DNA from: Serripes groenlandicus
Taxonomy: Eukaryota > Mollusca > Bivalvia > Cardiida > Cardiidae
Assembly (NCBI GenBank): GCA_031761405.1
Contig: JASEVX010000011.1
Coordinates: 38,729,700 to 38,793,699 of the forward strand
Reading direction: 5' to 3'
Length of the DNA stretch: 64,000 nucleotides
Numbering within the stretch: position 1 is the stretch's first letter; every line of letters starts with the position of its first letter. The translations under genes and the position numbers were made by a program. Positions 21,771-31,718 of this stretch are shown piece after piece. The notes under the pieces are model-generated. The model did no database searches. It saw nothing but the letters and a program-made list of their open reading frames with translations, and was not told the origin of the DNA.

Positions 21771-22026
21771 GGAGGAGGTATAACTTCTGGCACTTTTATA
21801 ATATATATATAGACGTACATTTTAGTATGCGATGGCGTCTTTGCTTATATACAGGGTTGTCTGTGTCTTCACGGTAGGCAAACACCTCAGATTAGTAACA
21901 TTTTGGTTAACCAAATAATCCCTTCACCTTTGTAAGGAGTGCCTGGACGCTCTATTTATAACTACTTGCAATATATTATAGCGCTCTCATATTCGAAGTC
22001 AACAAAGGAACAGAACAGAGGAGATA

Positions 22027-22228
22027 ATGAAAAGGATGCTATCCATTCAGAAATACATCACACTATTGTGTCTATTCATATTAGTGTTATTGTGTGTGCC
22101 TACTTTAGCAGGGACAAGACGGCGATGTAACACTGAACAATATTGGCATACACTGTTTGTGAAGTGTATGCCTTGTAAAGAAATCTGTAAACCTCCAGAC
22201 AGATCTCTCTGTCAATCAAATTGCCCAG
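22027..22228 (+). CDS. Copy 4 exon 1: signal peptide and CRD1
   Basis: Leader with LLCLFILVLLCVPTLAG, then RRRC and a module with EQYWHTLFVKCMPC ending CQSNC. Donor CCAG|GTAAGT, phase 1. Confidence 0.75.
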
Positions 22229-25200
22229 GTAAGTGAGGTTTGATTTGTAAAATTCAATAAATATTTATTAAAGACACAACTCTAAAGACTCCAACAACCT
22301 GACCATATCTCTAGTTAAGAAGAGTATTTCAAATCCCCAAATCCTTATCTGACCATCATACCATATGTTGTGGGTACTCAAAAGTACGCACAACATAGGG
22401 TTGAATTTTTTCATAAGACATTGCTAACCTCGCATTCCTGAGCGCATAGGAGGGCAGCCACTACAAACATTTCTTTAAATCACAGAGGACTAGATAAGAG
22501 GGAGTGAACTGGTCCTTTCCCAACAATATTTCCCTTATTTCTCAACCAAATCCTATGTTGTGGCTGCTCAAAAGAATTCTTTTGAGTACCCACAACATAG
22601 GGTTATAATATCAAATACGGATTTTAGAACACACAAAACGCCCCTTATCTAGAGCTCTGATTAATTTAGTCTGTATACGTCCTTTATTTACAGCTCTGTA
22701 AATACACTGTGACAAGATATGAGCCGCGTCTGGCGAGTTGGGTTTTTATCGACTCTCCGTAAAGGGATCATTTAAAGGTAAATTAGCGTAAACTGTAACA
22801 GTAGTCTCGTTACAGTTGCATGCCTACGTTTTATTGTTTTTTTTCTCATGTTACATACTTGTGGTTTGGGATAAAAAGGTTGTGTTGTTCTGTTCTGTTC
22901 AGTAGTGGAAAACTGGCAACTAAATGATTTCTTCTTTTTTGTTTTCAGACTTTTTTCGGAGCCTTACCGCGTGTAGTACTGAACAGTATTGGGAAAATCT
23001 GTTTGGTTCATGTTTCAACTGTACAGTCATTTGTAATCCACCCAGCAGGGACAAATGCAAGGAAAAGTGTAGCGGTAAGATTGAAATTATTTATTTTATT
23101 TTAGATTTAACTTGTTTCGTTTTCTGGTACGTCTTACCGTATGAAGCGCCCTTTTTACTATTTATTCCTTATTTTTTTATATCAGAAAATATTCATTATT
23201 TTCTGATATCAAGAAATTGATTTCCTGATATCAAAAAATGATTTTCTGATATAAAAAAATCGAATTCCTGATATAAAAAAATATCAAGAAATATGCTCTA
23301 CTTTTCCTTATCAGATGATTTTCTAATATCAAGCATTCGAATTCCTGATATCAGAAAATGAATATTTGATATCAGAAAATGTATTTCTTGATATCAGAAT
23401 CAATATAATGAATATTTTCTGATATCAAAAATTCGAATTCCTGTTATCAAAAAATAGATTTTTTTGATATCAGAAAATACTCTTTATTTCTTGATATCAA
23501 GAAATCTATTTTCTGATATCAAAAATTCGAATTCCTGATATCAAAAAATAAGGAATAAATAGTAAAACGGCGCCTCATAGTACCGGGCATCACACTAAAC
23601 TTAAAGTGATGTATACCAGTCCTTTGTTAAATAGTATAAGCAAAGGTCCAGATAAGGAGGATTATACAGCTCTTTTACCCACAATATCTCACTTATTATC
23701 CATCCAAACCCTATGATGTGGGTACTCAAAAGAATCGAGACGATTCTTTCCAGTACCCACAACATAGGGTTGGAGGGTAAAATAAGGAGTTTAGAACGTA
23801 CAAAACTAAGCTAGATCTCTGTTATAAGTTAACGATGTTAATAACACTGAATACACGTTCATAAGAAATTCAAATTAAACCAGTCAGGGTATTATACATA
23901 CATGTACGTAAGAAATTCACAGAATGTAAGCCTTATGTTAATGAATACTTCATGCTCCCAAAATATGTATAATAAAACACATGCGAACATATAAAAAATA
24001 AGGTCGAACCGCGACAGCCCAATCGGTAAAGTTTAGGACTATCAATCCAGGGATCGTGTGTTCGAACCTTGGCTCAGCCATTCGTTCCGTCCGATGATTG
24101 ACAAAAGTCAGTGTGACCAACGTCATTCGTTAATGGACTAAATAATATATTAGGAAATGAATGAGGTGTGTGCACTACTGGTGCCAGAAAAATGCCAGGG
24201 AAGACGATTCAGGTGAACCGAACTCAGTGATATAATTGAAATACCGTTAAACACAGCACTAAACTTCAATATATCAGCATGTAAACAGAGGCATAAGGAA
24301 GATTAAACAGGTCTGGCTTCCACGATATCCCTTTCTTTCCGACGTTTGACAAAGGTCATTGCGACATGCGTCATTCGTCTTCCACCAATGGGCTAAGTCT
24401 ATGTGGAAAAGAAGCCAGTTGCTTGGGAAGATTGTTGTGTGGAGTACTGGTGTGCGAAAATCAGGAAACATATGAGTAAGTGAACTGGCCGCCGTGATAT
24501 GACTGAGAAATTGTTAAAAACGGCGTTAAACCCCAATCAATCAATCAATCAATCAATCCACGATATCCCTGTAAATCAATAATTGAAACCTACGGTCAGA
24601 GGTCCAGATAAGGAGGGGTATTCAGCAATTTTTCCCACAAGTTCTCTCTTAGTATTAAAGCAACCCCTATGTTGTGGTTACTGAAAAGAATCGTCTCACT
24701 GAGGCGATTCTTTTGAGTACCCATAACATAGGGTTAGATGGTCAAATGAGGATTTTGCAACATGCAATACGCTCCTTATCTAGAGCGCTGCCTATGGTGT
24801 GGGTCCTCCAAAACATCGTCTCACTCAAACGATTCTTTTGAGTACCCACAGCATAGGTTTTGCGGGTCAAATAACTATTTTTGAACATGCAAACGCCTCT
24901 TATTTAAAGCTCTGCATGCAGGTAATCATCACCATTTCGAACCTCAACAACGCACCATCAGTAATTCATACTCGTCATCACCATCTTCAAAACATGTTAG
25001 CACATCAGTATACATACATGATGTGTAAACTTATCTTTACAGGCTACATTGAGAGTCTTGAAGGACTCACCACCGCTACACAAACAGTCCATAACCATAC
25101 GACAGACCAAACACTGACCACGGTAAGGTGGATAACGGATCACGTTTCTGAATTCGTATTTGTTGCATTGATTATGACAATCGCCATCATTATTGGTTTA

Positions 25201-25341
25201 TGCTGTTATCGTTCTAAAATTGCTCAATGTGCACGGAAACATTTCACCTGCAGAGATGATAAAATGCCGATAGAAGAAACGGGTAACCGGGATTGCCAAA
25301 GTAACTATCCGTTAGTCGAAAGAAGACAAGATATAGTTTAA
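22027..25341 (+). CDS. Receptor copy 4: two-CRD BCMA/TACI-like TNF receptor (subfamily B)
   Basis: Exons 22027-22228, 22949-23074 and 25043-25341 join in frame to 208 residues; introns are phase 1. Signal peptide (about 1-29), CRD1 (Cys 34, 47, 50, 54, 62, 66), CRD2 (Cys 76, 89, 92, 96, 104, 108), stalk, transmembrane helix (about 145-165) and tail with PIEET at 185-189, a full match to the (P/S/A/T)x(Q/E)E TRAF consensus and close to the PVQET of CD40. CRD1 has lost the N-R-S sequon (PPDRS). It is the sister of copy 3, with intron 2 enlarged by a 441-bp inverted-repeat element and a SINE. Its proximal promoter is unlike that of the other copies. Family call fairly sure. Confidence 0.75.
22359..22402. 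repeat. Foldback hairpin, intron 1 of copy 4 (first)
   Basis: CCATATGTTGTGGGTACTCA ... GCACAACATAGGGTT; the loop is shortened. Confidence 0.6.
22548..22604. repeat. Foldback hairpin, intron 1 of copy 4 (second)
   Basis: AAATCCTATGTTGTGGCTGC ... GAGTACCCACAACATAGGGT, with an AGAATTCT centre and almost no loop. Confidence 0.65.
22949..23074 (+). CDS. Copy 4 exon 2: B-type CRD2
   Basis: Acceptor GTTTTCAG, donor GTAAGA; 126 nt, phase 1-1. Module with EQYWENLFGSCFNCTVIC. The open frame running past 23074 reads into intron 2 and is not coding there. Confidence 0.75.
23140..23580. mobile_element. 441-bp element with GATATC palindromes, intron 2 of copy 4
   Basis: Terminal inverted repeats TATGAAGCGCC...TTACTATTTATTCCTTA and TAAGGAATAAATAGTAAAAC...GGCGCCTCATA. 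Target duplication TACCG at 23135-23139 and 23581-23585; copy 3 has the empty site with one TACCG at 17081-17085. The interior is about 18 palindromic units of the type TTTTCTGATATCAGAAAA. No coding capacity. Confidence 0.85.
23706..23771. repeat. Foldback hairpin, intron 2 of copy 4 (first)
   Basis: AAACCCTATGATGTGGGTAC ... AGTACCCACAACATAGGGTT around CGAGACG. The outer GATAAGGAGG arm lies near 23650. Confidence 0.65.
24007..24270 (+). repeat. SINE, intron 2 of copy 4
   Basis: Head CGCGACAGCCCAATCGGTAA, box B-like GTGTTCGAACC. Shared in position with 17581-17840. Confidence 0.6.
24333..24557 (+). repeat. 5'-truncated SINE with 13-bp target duplication
   Basis: Ends GCGTTAAACCCCAATCAATC with an (AATC)n tail. 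CCACGATATCCCT flanks it at 24320-24332 and 24558-24570; copy 3 has it once at 17890-17902. Confidence 0.85.
24661..24735. repeat. Foldback hairpin, intron 2 of copy 4 (second)
   Basis: CAACCCCTATGTTGTGGTTA ... GTACCCATAACATAGGGTT; outer GATAAGGAGGGG and CCTTATCTAGAGC arms are visible at about 24605 and 24774. Confidence 0.65.
24791..24860. repeat. Foldback hairpin before exon 3 of copy 4
   Basis: CCTATGGTGTGGGTCCTCC ... GAGTACCCACAGCATAGGTTT; paralogue of 17917-17989. Confidence 0.65.
25043..25341 (+). CDS. Copy 4 exon 3: stalk, transmembrane helix, tail
   Basis: Acceptor TTTACAG at 25036-25042. Helix FVFVALIMTIAIIIGL, then CCYRSK; tail with DKMPIEETGN and a C-terminal RRQDIV that parallels QRQHLV in copy 3. 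The open frame upstream of 25043 is intron. Confidence 0.75.
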
Positions 25342-25466
25342 CATTTAACTTGGTTAGATTTCGAAATTATACATTCTTAGCTCTGTCAAAAAGAGAAAAA
25401 AACAGAGCACTAGATAAGGAGGAGTAAATATATCTTTTTTATATGATACCTCTCTTAGCAATCCTT

Positions 25467-25539
25467 AAAACCTATGTTGTTGGTACTCAAAAGAATCGTC
25501 TCATTGAGACGATTCTTTTGAGTACCCACAACATAGGGC
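25467..25539. repeat. Foldback hairpin after copy 4
   Basis: AACCTATGTTGTTGGTACTC ... GAGTACCCACAACATAGGGC, a very regular stem around TCATTGA. The copy 3 counterpart (about 18595-18617) keeps only half. Confidence 0.7.
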
Positions 25540-25758
25540 TAGAGGATCAAATAATAATTTTAGAATAAGCAAAACTCCCCTTTATCTAGATCTCTTGAAA
25601 AACTAAGTATTATTTTAATACAACGATATCAAAAGGAGACATCACTCACCAAGAGTATCTTTTGATAACATTTACAAGATTCGTCTGTTGTGAGGGAGTC
25701 TTTATTAGGGAAATAGTTAGTGATGTTTTACATGTTGCTCTAAACTTCGTTCTCATTG

Positions 25759-26012
25759 ATTGATTGTTTTGTGTTAAACGCCGCTTTCAACAATTGTTCA
25801 GTTATATCACGGCGTTTGCTGACTAGGTTACTAGTACTACGTACTGGTCCATTTATCCTGACACCAGCCAGACAGTCGTAATGCTAAACCCGCAACCCTG
25901 ACCGCCAAGGATAACTACAATTTTAAAGTATTTGGTATGACCCGGTCGGGGATCGAACCCACAACATCCCGTAGCCGAGGCGGACGCTCTTCTACTACAC
26001 CGCCGAGGAGCG
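25759..26012 (-). repeat. SINE after copy 4
   Basis: Paralogue of 18836-19068; T-arm-like GGGGATCGAACCC is better kept here. Confidence 0.65.
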
Positions 26013-26099
26013 GTTTCGTTCTTATTGAAAGCAATGTTCAAAATTAAAGAAAACACATATTTCAGAATTAAACTGGAGATCAAACATAATAAATAAAGA

Positions 26100-29000
26100 G
26101 AACTCGTTAAATGCGCTACTTATAACTTAGGAATCCGCCCTGACCGAGTGCTTAGCGTCGGGGATAAGGAGCCGGGCAGCCCGGGTTCCATCTCCAGTCG
26201 CAGCCCGCGGTCATGTGCAAGGCATATTATCATAGCCTACGATTGGTTGCCAAAAACTTGCTATTTTGGGAATTGGATTTACCCCATGAGTTCTATTTAT
26301 AGATCAATTCACTCAGTTTACATAAATAGGTTTTAAAAATAGTCGGTTATCTCATATTCTGGTTAACCAACTAACACCTTGTAGAGGAAATAATTCAGGA
26401 CTTGATTCGCTTTGCATTGCTATACAGCTTCATTTTAGGCTATACGAAATAATAAATCTTTCTCAAAATAACATTACATAACGTAACATAATATTACAAT
26501 TACCAAACTATAATCTGTTAAGTGTTACTTACTCAGAAATTGAAAAAAAAATGTATTCCAGACCTGAACGATTCATATATAAAAAGATTGTCATATATCT
26601 CAAACAATGTAAGTCACGCAGAAAAAAATGTTCATGAACCTCATTGGATAAATATTTGCCCAAAATTATATATTGTACGTTTAAAACGTTTTAATTTCAT
26701 AAAAAGGAATTATAAGGTTATGTATTATGATTGTTAATTATGTATTCATTTTTAAAATGAACCTTCTTGTATAAACCCGCTCACTGTATCTATGGCGACC
26801 ATGTGTAAACAACGTCATTGTTTAGTTTTACGTACTGGTTTTTAGAACTCTTGTTGAATTTATAGAACGCAAAAAAAGGAAAATAACCTTTCGACAAATC
26901 ACGCTCTTATTTACAAAATACAAAAACAATTCAGGAAAGAATTATTCGATATAGCATATTATAGTGATGTGTGTATACAATTTTACGAACATTTGTACAT
27001 ACATGTACATGTATATATCAACACAGAATAACCAGCCATAGCGAATATATAGATAAAATTCGCTATTGCTAGTAACATTATCAAAACATGAAAATAATCA
27101 GCGGGGATCAATCAGGCGTAAAACTGTCAACTTGATTAAAACCACGTGGGAAGAGGAGTGGCCTACCTCTCAATGCTATCACTTAAAAACGTTTAACCCT
27201 TTCCCTCATATAGACGCTTTCTGACGCCTCTGCAGCAGACGACGTTTGAAAGCATTTTCCAGTATTTACACCTACCATTATATAGATTGTTCATAGTTTT
27301 GCCTTACTGTTTACAAAGTCGTCTGCTGCAGATTCGTTGTGTGTAGGAAAGAGTTAATACACTACAATGTATGTCTGTGTTTTATACTGAAGGTAATGCT
27401 TTTGATAAAGTAACTATTATCGAATGTTCTTTATTCATACTTAAGGTAATGCTTTTGATAAAGTAACTATCATCGAATGTTCTTTAAAGTTAAAACTCGC
27501 TTTTGGTTGCATTATCAAAACATGAAAAGAAACGGTCGGTGCTAATCAGGGGTGAAAAGTCAACTTTATCTTTATCCAAGGGGAAGAGCATCTTTAGTTC
27601 TTCTCAATACTGTCACTCAAAATGGTTCAGTGCACACTTTATGTGCTTTATACGAAAGATAATGATTTTGATAAAGCAACTATTATCGAATGTTATTTGT
27701 TCAACCAGAATGTAAATAAATTACCATGCATGTAGACAATACCAAGAGAGGTTTGCAGTGGGAATTGAACAGCGAGGGAGAAAATTACAGAAAGCATTAT
27801 ATACGATATAGGTTAATCACAGAAATACTAAACACTAAATAGTGTTTTATAAATGATACGTGCTCTAGAAAAAATAAGCAAACTTATGGCAACTGCAGAC
27901 AAAGATTTGTCAGTGCGTCCATGCCATCAGATCAAAATTAAATGATTTACCCAACCCACTGTGACCAATTAGCCAATAATTCAGAACACGATTAAAGGTA
28001 CTGAACTCCAGATAGGGATCAACATTATTTTGAAATGTTGAAACCTCTGCAAATATGGCTTATTGTGACAACAAAGTAAGTAATAAATAGTTCAAAACTA
28101 TTTTGGCAGTAACGGTTGAAAAAAAATTAATTGCATAAATGTACACAATTCGGCTTACTTTGGGTATGCCGACCCAGTAAAAATGAAGCATTTATAACTA
28201 TCAATATTTAGATGTTCATTGTACTGGAAAGTGAAATTATTACTCTAATTTTAACCGATTGTTATGATTCTAAAATTTCAAGACAACTTTTGAACAGTTT
28301 TAAAGTTTTGACTACACTATCTATAATTTGGAGTTCAGCACCTTTAAGATGCACTGGTGTCAGGATCTACACTTGCGTCAAATGTTCTAGAGTTGTGTTC
28401 GTAGATCACGGTTTATACATTGTTGTAATGTTAAGTTTGTAATTAATAAAAATTGGCATTAATCTTCACGTTTAAAATTATTTATTTCACATCTATTGAG
28501 TAACACATCTAATATCTCGATGTAAGCATGCTAAAAACAGAACAAGGGCTCAGGCCGAGTTGATGATAACTTACAACGGTTGATTCCCACACTATCAAGG
28601 GTTTTGTTTCCGATATCTGTGGATGACGAGGTCGCCCTTTATCAACTCAGCCATTATTCTTTGCCATAGTTATATGCTTGACTTGGATTAAACGTAGTTT
28701 TCAACATAAGTACAGTTAATCACGGCGGCCTATGTGTTTCCTGAGTTTTGCATGACGGTAATCCAGACCGCATTCCTCTAATGCAACTGGCTACCTTCCA
28801 ATATAGACTATTTCGCCCAATGCCAGAAGACGAATGCCTTTTCTCACAAAGACCTATGTCAATTATTGAAAGGTTGGAATGGAACGGCCTAGCCGGGCTT
28901 CCGATGCATTTGTACGTTTATTTCCCGACACAGTGGATAATTGTCGTTCTTTTTAAGACCGAGATATTAGCTGTCACTAATGACTTGCAGACTACGAAAG

Positions 29001-29545
29001 TACATGTACTTGTTGATACGTAAATGCTACTTTTATAATGGTAATTTTACCAATGTTATTCATAAATTCGATATGTAAAAAAGATGCAGTATTATAGCCA
29101 ATCAAAGTAATCGATATGTTATGTCGGGTAAACTTGATTGCCGATCGCAATTTCTGCATCACAAACAAGTCATGTGATGCATAAGAACCGGGTAGATTTT
29201 TAATATTTAATTCAATTAGTTAGTTTGAGATGCATGACGTAGATTGTGACTTTAAGATACGATATCGGATCTATGAAAAATCAATTAAGCGTCCAAATGA
29301 ATATGGCCTGTGAAACATCTTATTACAGTATTCATTGGCATAAACATGTATTTGGTATCGATAGTTTGTCTTTTAACAAGGGCACCGCAAAGCGGATGCA
29401 TCCCCTCGGTATTCAATTTAAAAATATGGCTAAAAATATGGCCAATGATCTGGATATTAATGTTATGTACCAGATAACTAATGTTATTTGTCCTTGCCTT
29501 TATTAAATTGTTATTAATGTTATGTACCAGAGAAGTAAGTGTAAT
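26100..29545. other. Intergenic region between copies 4 and 5
   Basis: 26100-27100 is AT-rich with a tRNA-like fragment near 26140-26200. 27190-29370 parallels 19200-21440. No gene is recognised. Confidence 0.55.
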
Positions 29546-29546
29546 G

Positions 29547-30869
29547 TGTCATTGTCTACGCCTTTGGCCTTTGCCAAATGACCCACCTTTGCCCGTTGAC
29601 ATTTACAACCAATAGGCTTCTATATATTACCATATACTAAATGCATGGCAAGTTTGGTTATGATCTGCGAAGAGATGTTCAGTGAAGAGTGGTCGCAAGG
29701 TTGTTGATATGGGAAAATAGTCAAAGTCAATTTTGACCTTGACCTTTTAACCTATGACTTTGACAATAAATATGCTTCTAGACCTTGCCATATAGTAACT
29801 GTATACCAAGTTTGGTTAAGATCGGTCAAAGGATGTTCAGTGTAGAGTAGTCACAAGGTTGTTGATATGGGAAAATAGCAATAGTCAAAGTCCAATTTTG
29901 ACCTTGACCTTTAACATATGACCTTGAAAATATATATGATAAAGTTTCAACATGCTCAAGCTAAAAATGCAGTATCCAGAGTGTTAACAAAATTTCCCTT
30001 CAATTTGTACTAGTGACCTAGTTTTTAGACTTGACCTAGATTTCATTTAGATAAACATTCTGACCAATTTCCAGGCTGCTGTAGCAAATAAAGCGGCTTC
30101 TACAGAGTTAACAAGATTTTCTTTCAATTTGGCCTAGTGACCTAGTTTCTGATCAACATAACCAATATTCGAACTTGACCTACATTTCATCAAAACAAAT
30201 ATTCTGATAAAGTTTCAACATACTCAAGTTGAAAATGTGGCCTCTAGAGTATTAACAAGATTTCCCTCCAATTTGGCTTAGTGACTTTGACTCTGCAAAT
30301 ATTCTGATAAAGTTTCAACATACTCAAGTTGAAAATGTGGATTATAAAGTGTTACCAAGATTTCCCTTCAGTGTGGCCTAGTGACCTAGTTTCTGACCTA
30401 TATTCGAAGTTGACCTAGGTATATTTAAGACAAACATTCTGACAAAATTTCAAACTGCTGCAGCAAGAAATGCGGCCTCTGGACTGTTAACAAGATTTTC
30501 CTTCAATTTGACCAAGTGACCTACATTTTGACACGACATGACCCATGTTCGAATTTGACCTATCTATCACCAAGACAAACATTCTGATTAAATTTCAACA
30601 TGCTCAGTTTGAAAATGTGGCCTCACAATATTTCCCTTCAATTTGACCTAGTGACCTAGTTTCTGACCTTATATACCCCAGTTTCGAACCAGTCCAAGAT
30701 TTGATAGAGATAAATGTTTTGATAAACTTTCATGAAGATCGGATGCAAAATGTAGCCTGTAGAGTGTTAACAAGGGCAAATGCTTACGACGCACGACGAA
30801 CGACGGACGGACGCCGGACAAAATGAGATCACAATAGTTCACCTTGCACTTCGTGCATAGGTGGGCTAA
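29547..30869. repeat. Hairpin-ended TGACCT-rich repeat upstream of copy 5
   Basis: Degenerate tandem units of roughly 150 bp containing TGACCTAGTGACCTAGTTT and ATTCTGATAAAGTTTCAACA. It ends with CACCTTGCACTTCGTGCATA then GGTGGGCTAA, a hairpin followed by CTAA. The end resembles a Helitron-type 3' terminus; that reading is an inference. Confidence 0.6.
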
Positions 30870-31124
30870 ATAGAAATGCGGCCTCCAGAGTGTTAATAAG
30901 ATTACGTATATCCTTACGTGCATCATCATATTAACCGCCTCGGTGGGATGGTACAGTGGCTTGTCAGAGTATTCACTGTAAGTTTATCTTACGGCAGACC
31001 CTTTTACGAATGACACATTTCATGATAGTATATGTTTAATTCTGGCAATTACGCAATATATACGATAAGAAAAAGCAGCGACTGCAATGTAAAAGATCTA
31101 ATGATGGATCGGTCGATTGGAATC

Positions 31125-31226
31125 TCATTGTGAATAGTATCACTTGTGTTGACAGTCTCTTAAGATCAATTGAAAAATAAATTCAATGTTATTTTAACTA
31201 CTTTAAACTACTGAATCAACGTTATA
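31125..31226 (+). promoter_or_regulatory. Copy 5 proximal promoter (candidate)
   Basis: TCATTGTGAA, ATCACTTGTGTTGAC and ATCAATTGAAAAATAAATT (31165-31183), about 43 bp before the ATG; most like copy 1. Confidence 0.4.
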
Positions 31227-31416
31227 ATGAAGAAGATGAGATACCTCATAACAATGTGTCTGTTTATTTGGACGATTTTATTGTGTGTGCCTGGTAGAGA
31301 AGGGACCGGACGATGTACTAATGAGGAATTTTGGAATTCACTGTTTGGGAAATGTTTGCCTTGTAGTGGGATTTGCAAACCACTAAATAGATCCGACTGT
31401 ACAGGAAAGTGTCCCG
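31227..31416 (+). CDS. Copy 5 exon 1: signal peptide and the only CRD
   Basis: ATG at 31227 after CGTTATA, as in copy 1. Leader TMCLFIWTILLCVP closely matches copy 1. Donor CCCG|GTGAGT, phase 1. Confidence 0.75.
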
Positions 31417-31718
31417 GTGAGTGTTATTTGATAAAATGTAAATTTACATTGATTTTCTCTTTATTTGCAGGTTATGTTCCACCGACGGACAACAATTGGG
31501 CTAAGGATAATGCGGTTTATATTGCTATTATCTCATCGATCTTTGTGCTAATGAATGGGACGTGTATTGCATGTTGTTTATGTCGATCAAAAGTTGCTCA
31601 GTGTTACAGACGGGTTATTCATGGTAAAAAGGACACCAAACCTGTAGAAGAAACAGATGGGCAAAGTGGTACTCAACTGTTAGGTATTGGTCAACATACT
31701 CCAGACGCGCCTGCTTAA
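31227..31718 (+). CDS. Receptor copy 5: single-CRD BCMA-like TNF receptor (A-related)
   Basis: Exons 31227-31416 and 31471-31718 join in phase 1 to 145 residues: signal peptide (about 1-26), one CRD (Cys 30, 43, 46, 50, 58, 62; EEFWNSLFGKCLPC; N-R-S sequon), very short stalk, transmembrane helix (about 78-101), tail with PVEET at 121-125. Exon 2 is missing. The intron is only 54 nt (GTGAGT...TTTGCAG), a multiple of three without a stop, so an unspliced message would give a 163-residue protein with 18 extra residues, including two cysteines, between CRD and stalk. The start of the mini-intron resembles intron 1 of copies 1 and 2. The one-CRD layout parallels vertebrate BCMA. PVEET differs from the CD40 TRAF site PVQET by one residue. 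Confidence 0.75.
   Translation: MKKMRYLITMCLFIWTILLCVPGREGTGRCTNEEFWNSLFGKCLPCSGICKPLNRSDCTGKCPGECYLIKCKFTLIFSLFAGYVPPTDNNWAKDNAVYIAIISSIFVLMNGTCIACCLCRSKVAQCYRRVIHGKKDTKPVEETDGQSGTQLLGIGQHTPDAPA
31471..31718 (+). CDS. Copy 5 last exon: short stalk, transmembrane helix, tail
   Basis: Acceptor TTATTTGCAG. The stalk is reduced to about 14 residues (GYVPPTDNNWAKDN) against about 34 in copies 1 and 2. The helix contains a Cys-rich end (CIACCLC), possible palmitoylation sites. Stop TAA at 31716-31718. Confidence 0.72.

Noticed and set aside
23140..23580. CRISPR-like array of short repeats
   Set aside because: Units are palindromes without unique spacers, inside a transposable element in a eukaryotic intron.
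31227..31718. Copy 5 as a processed retrocopy
   Set aside because: It keeps an intron and the upstream promoter block, has no poly(A) tract or flanking target duplication; exon loss by deletion fits better.
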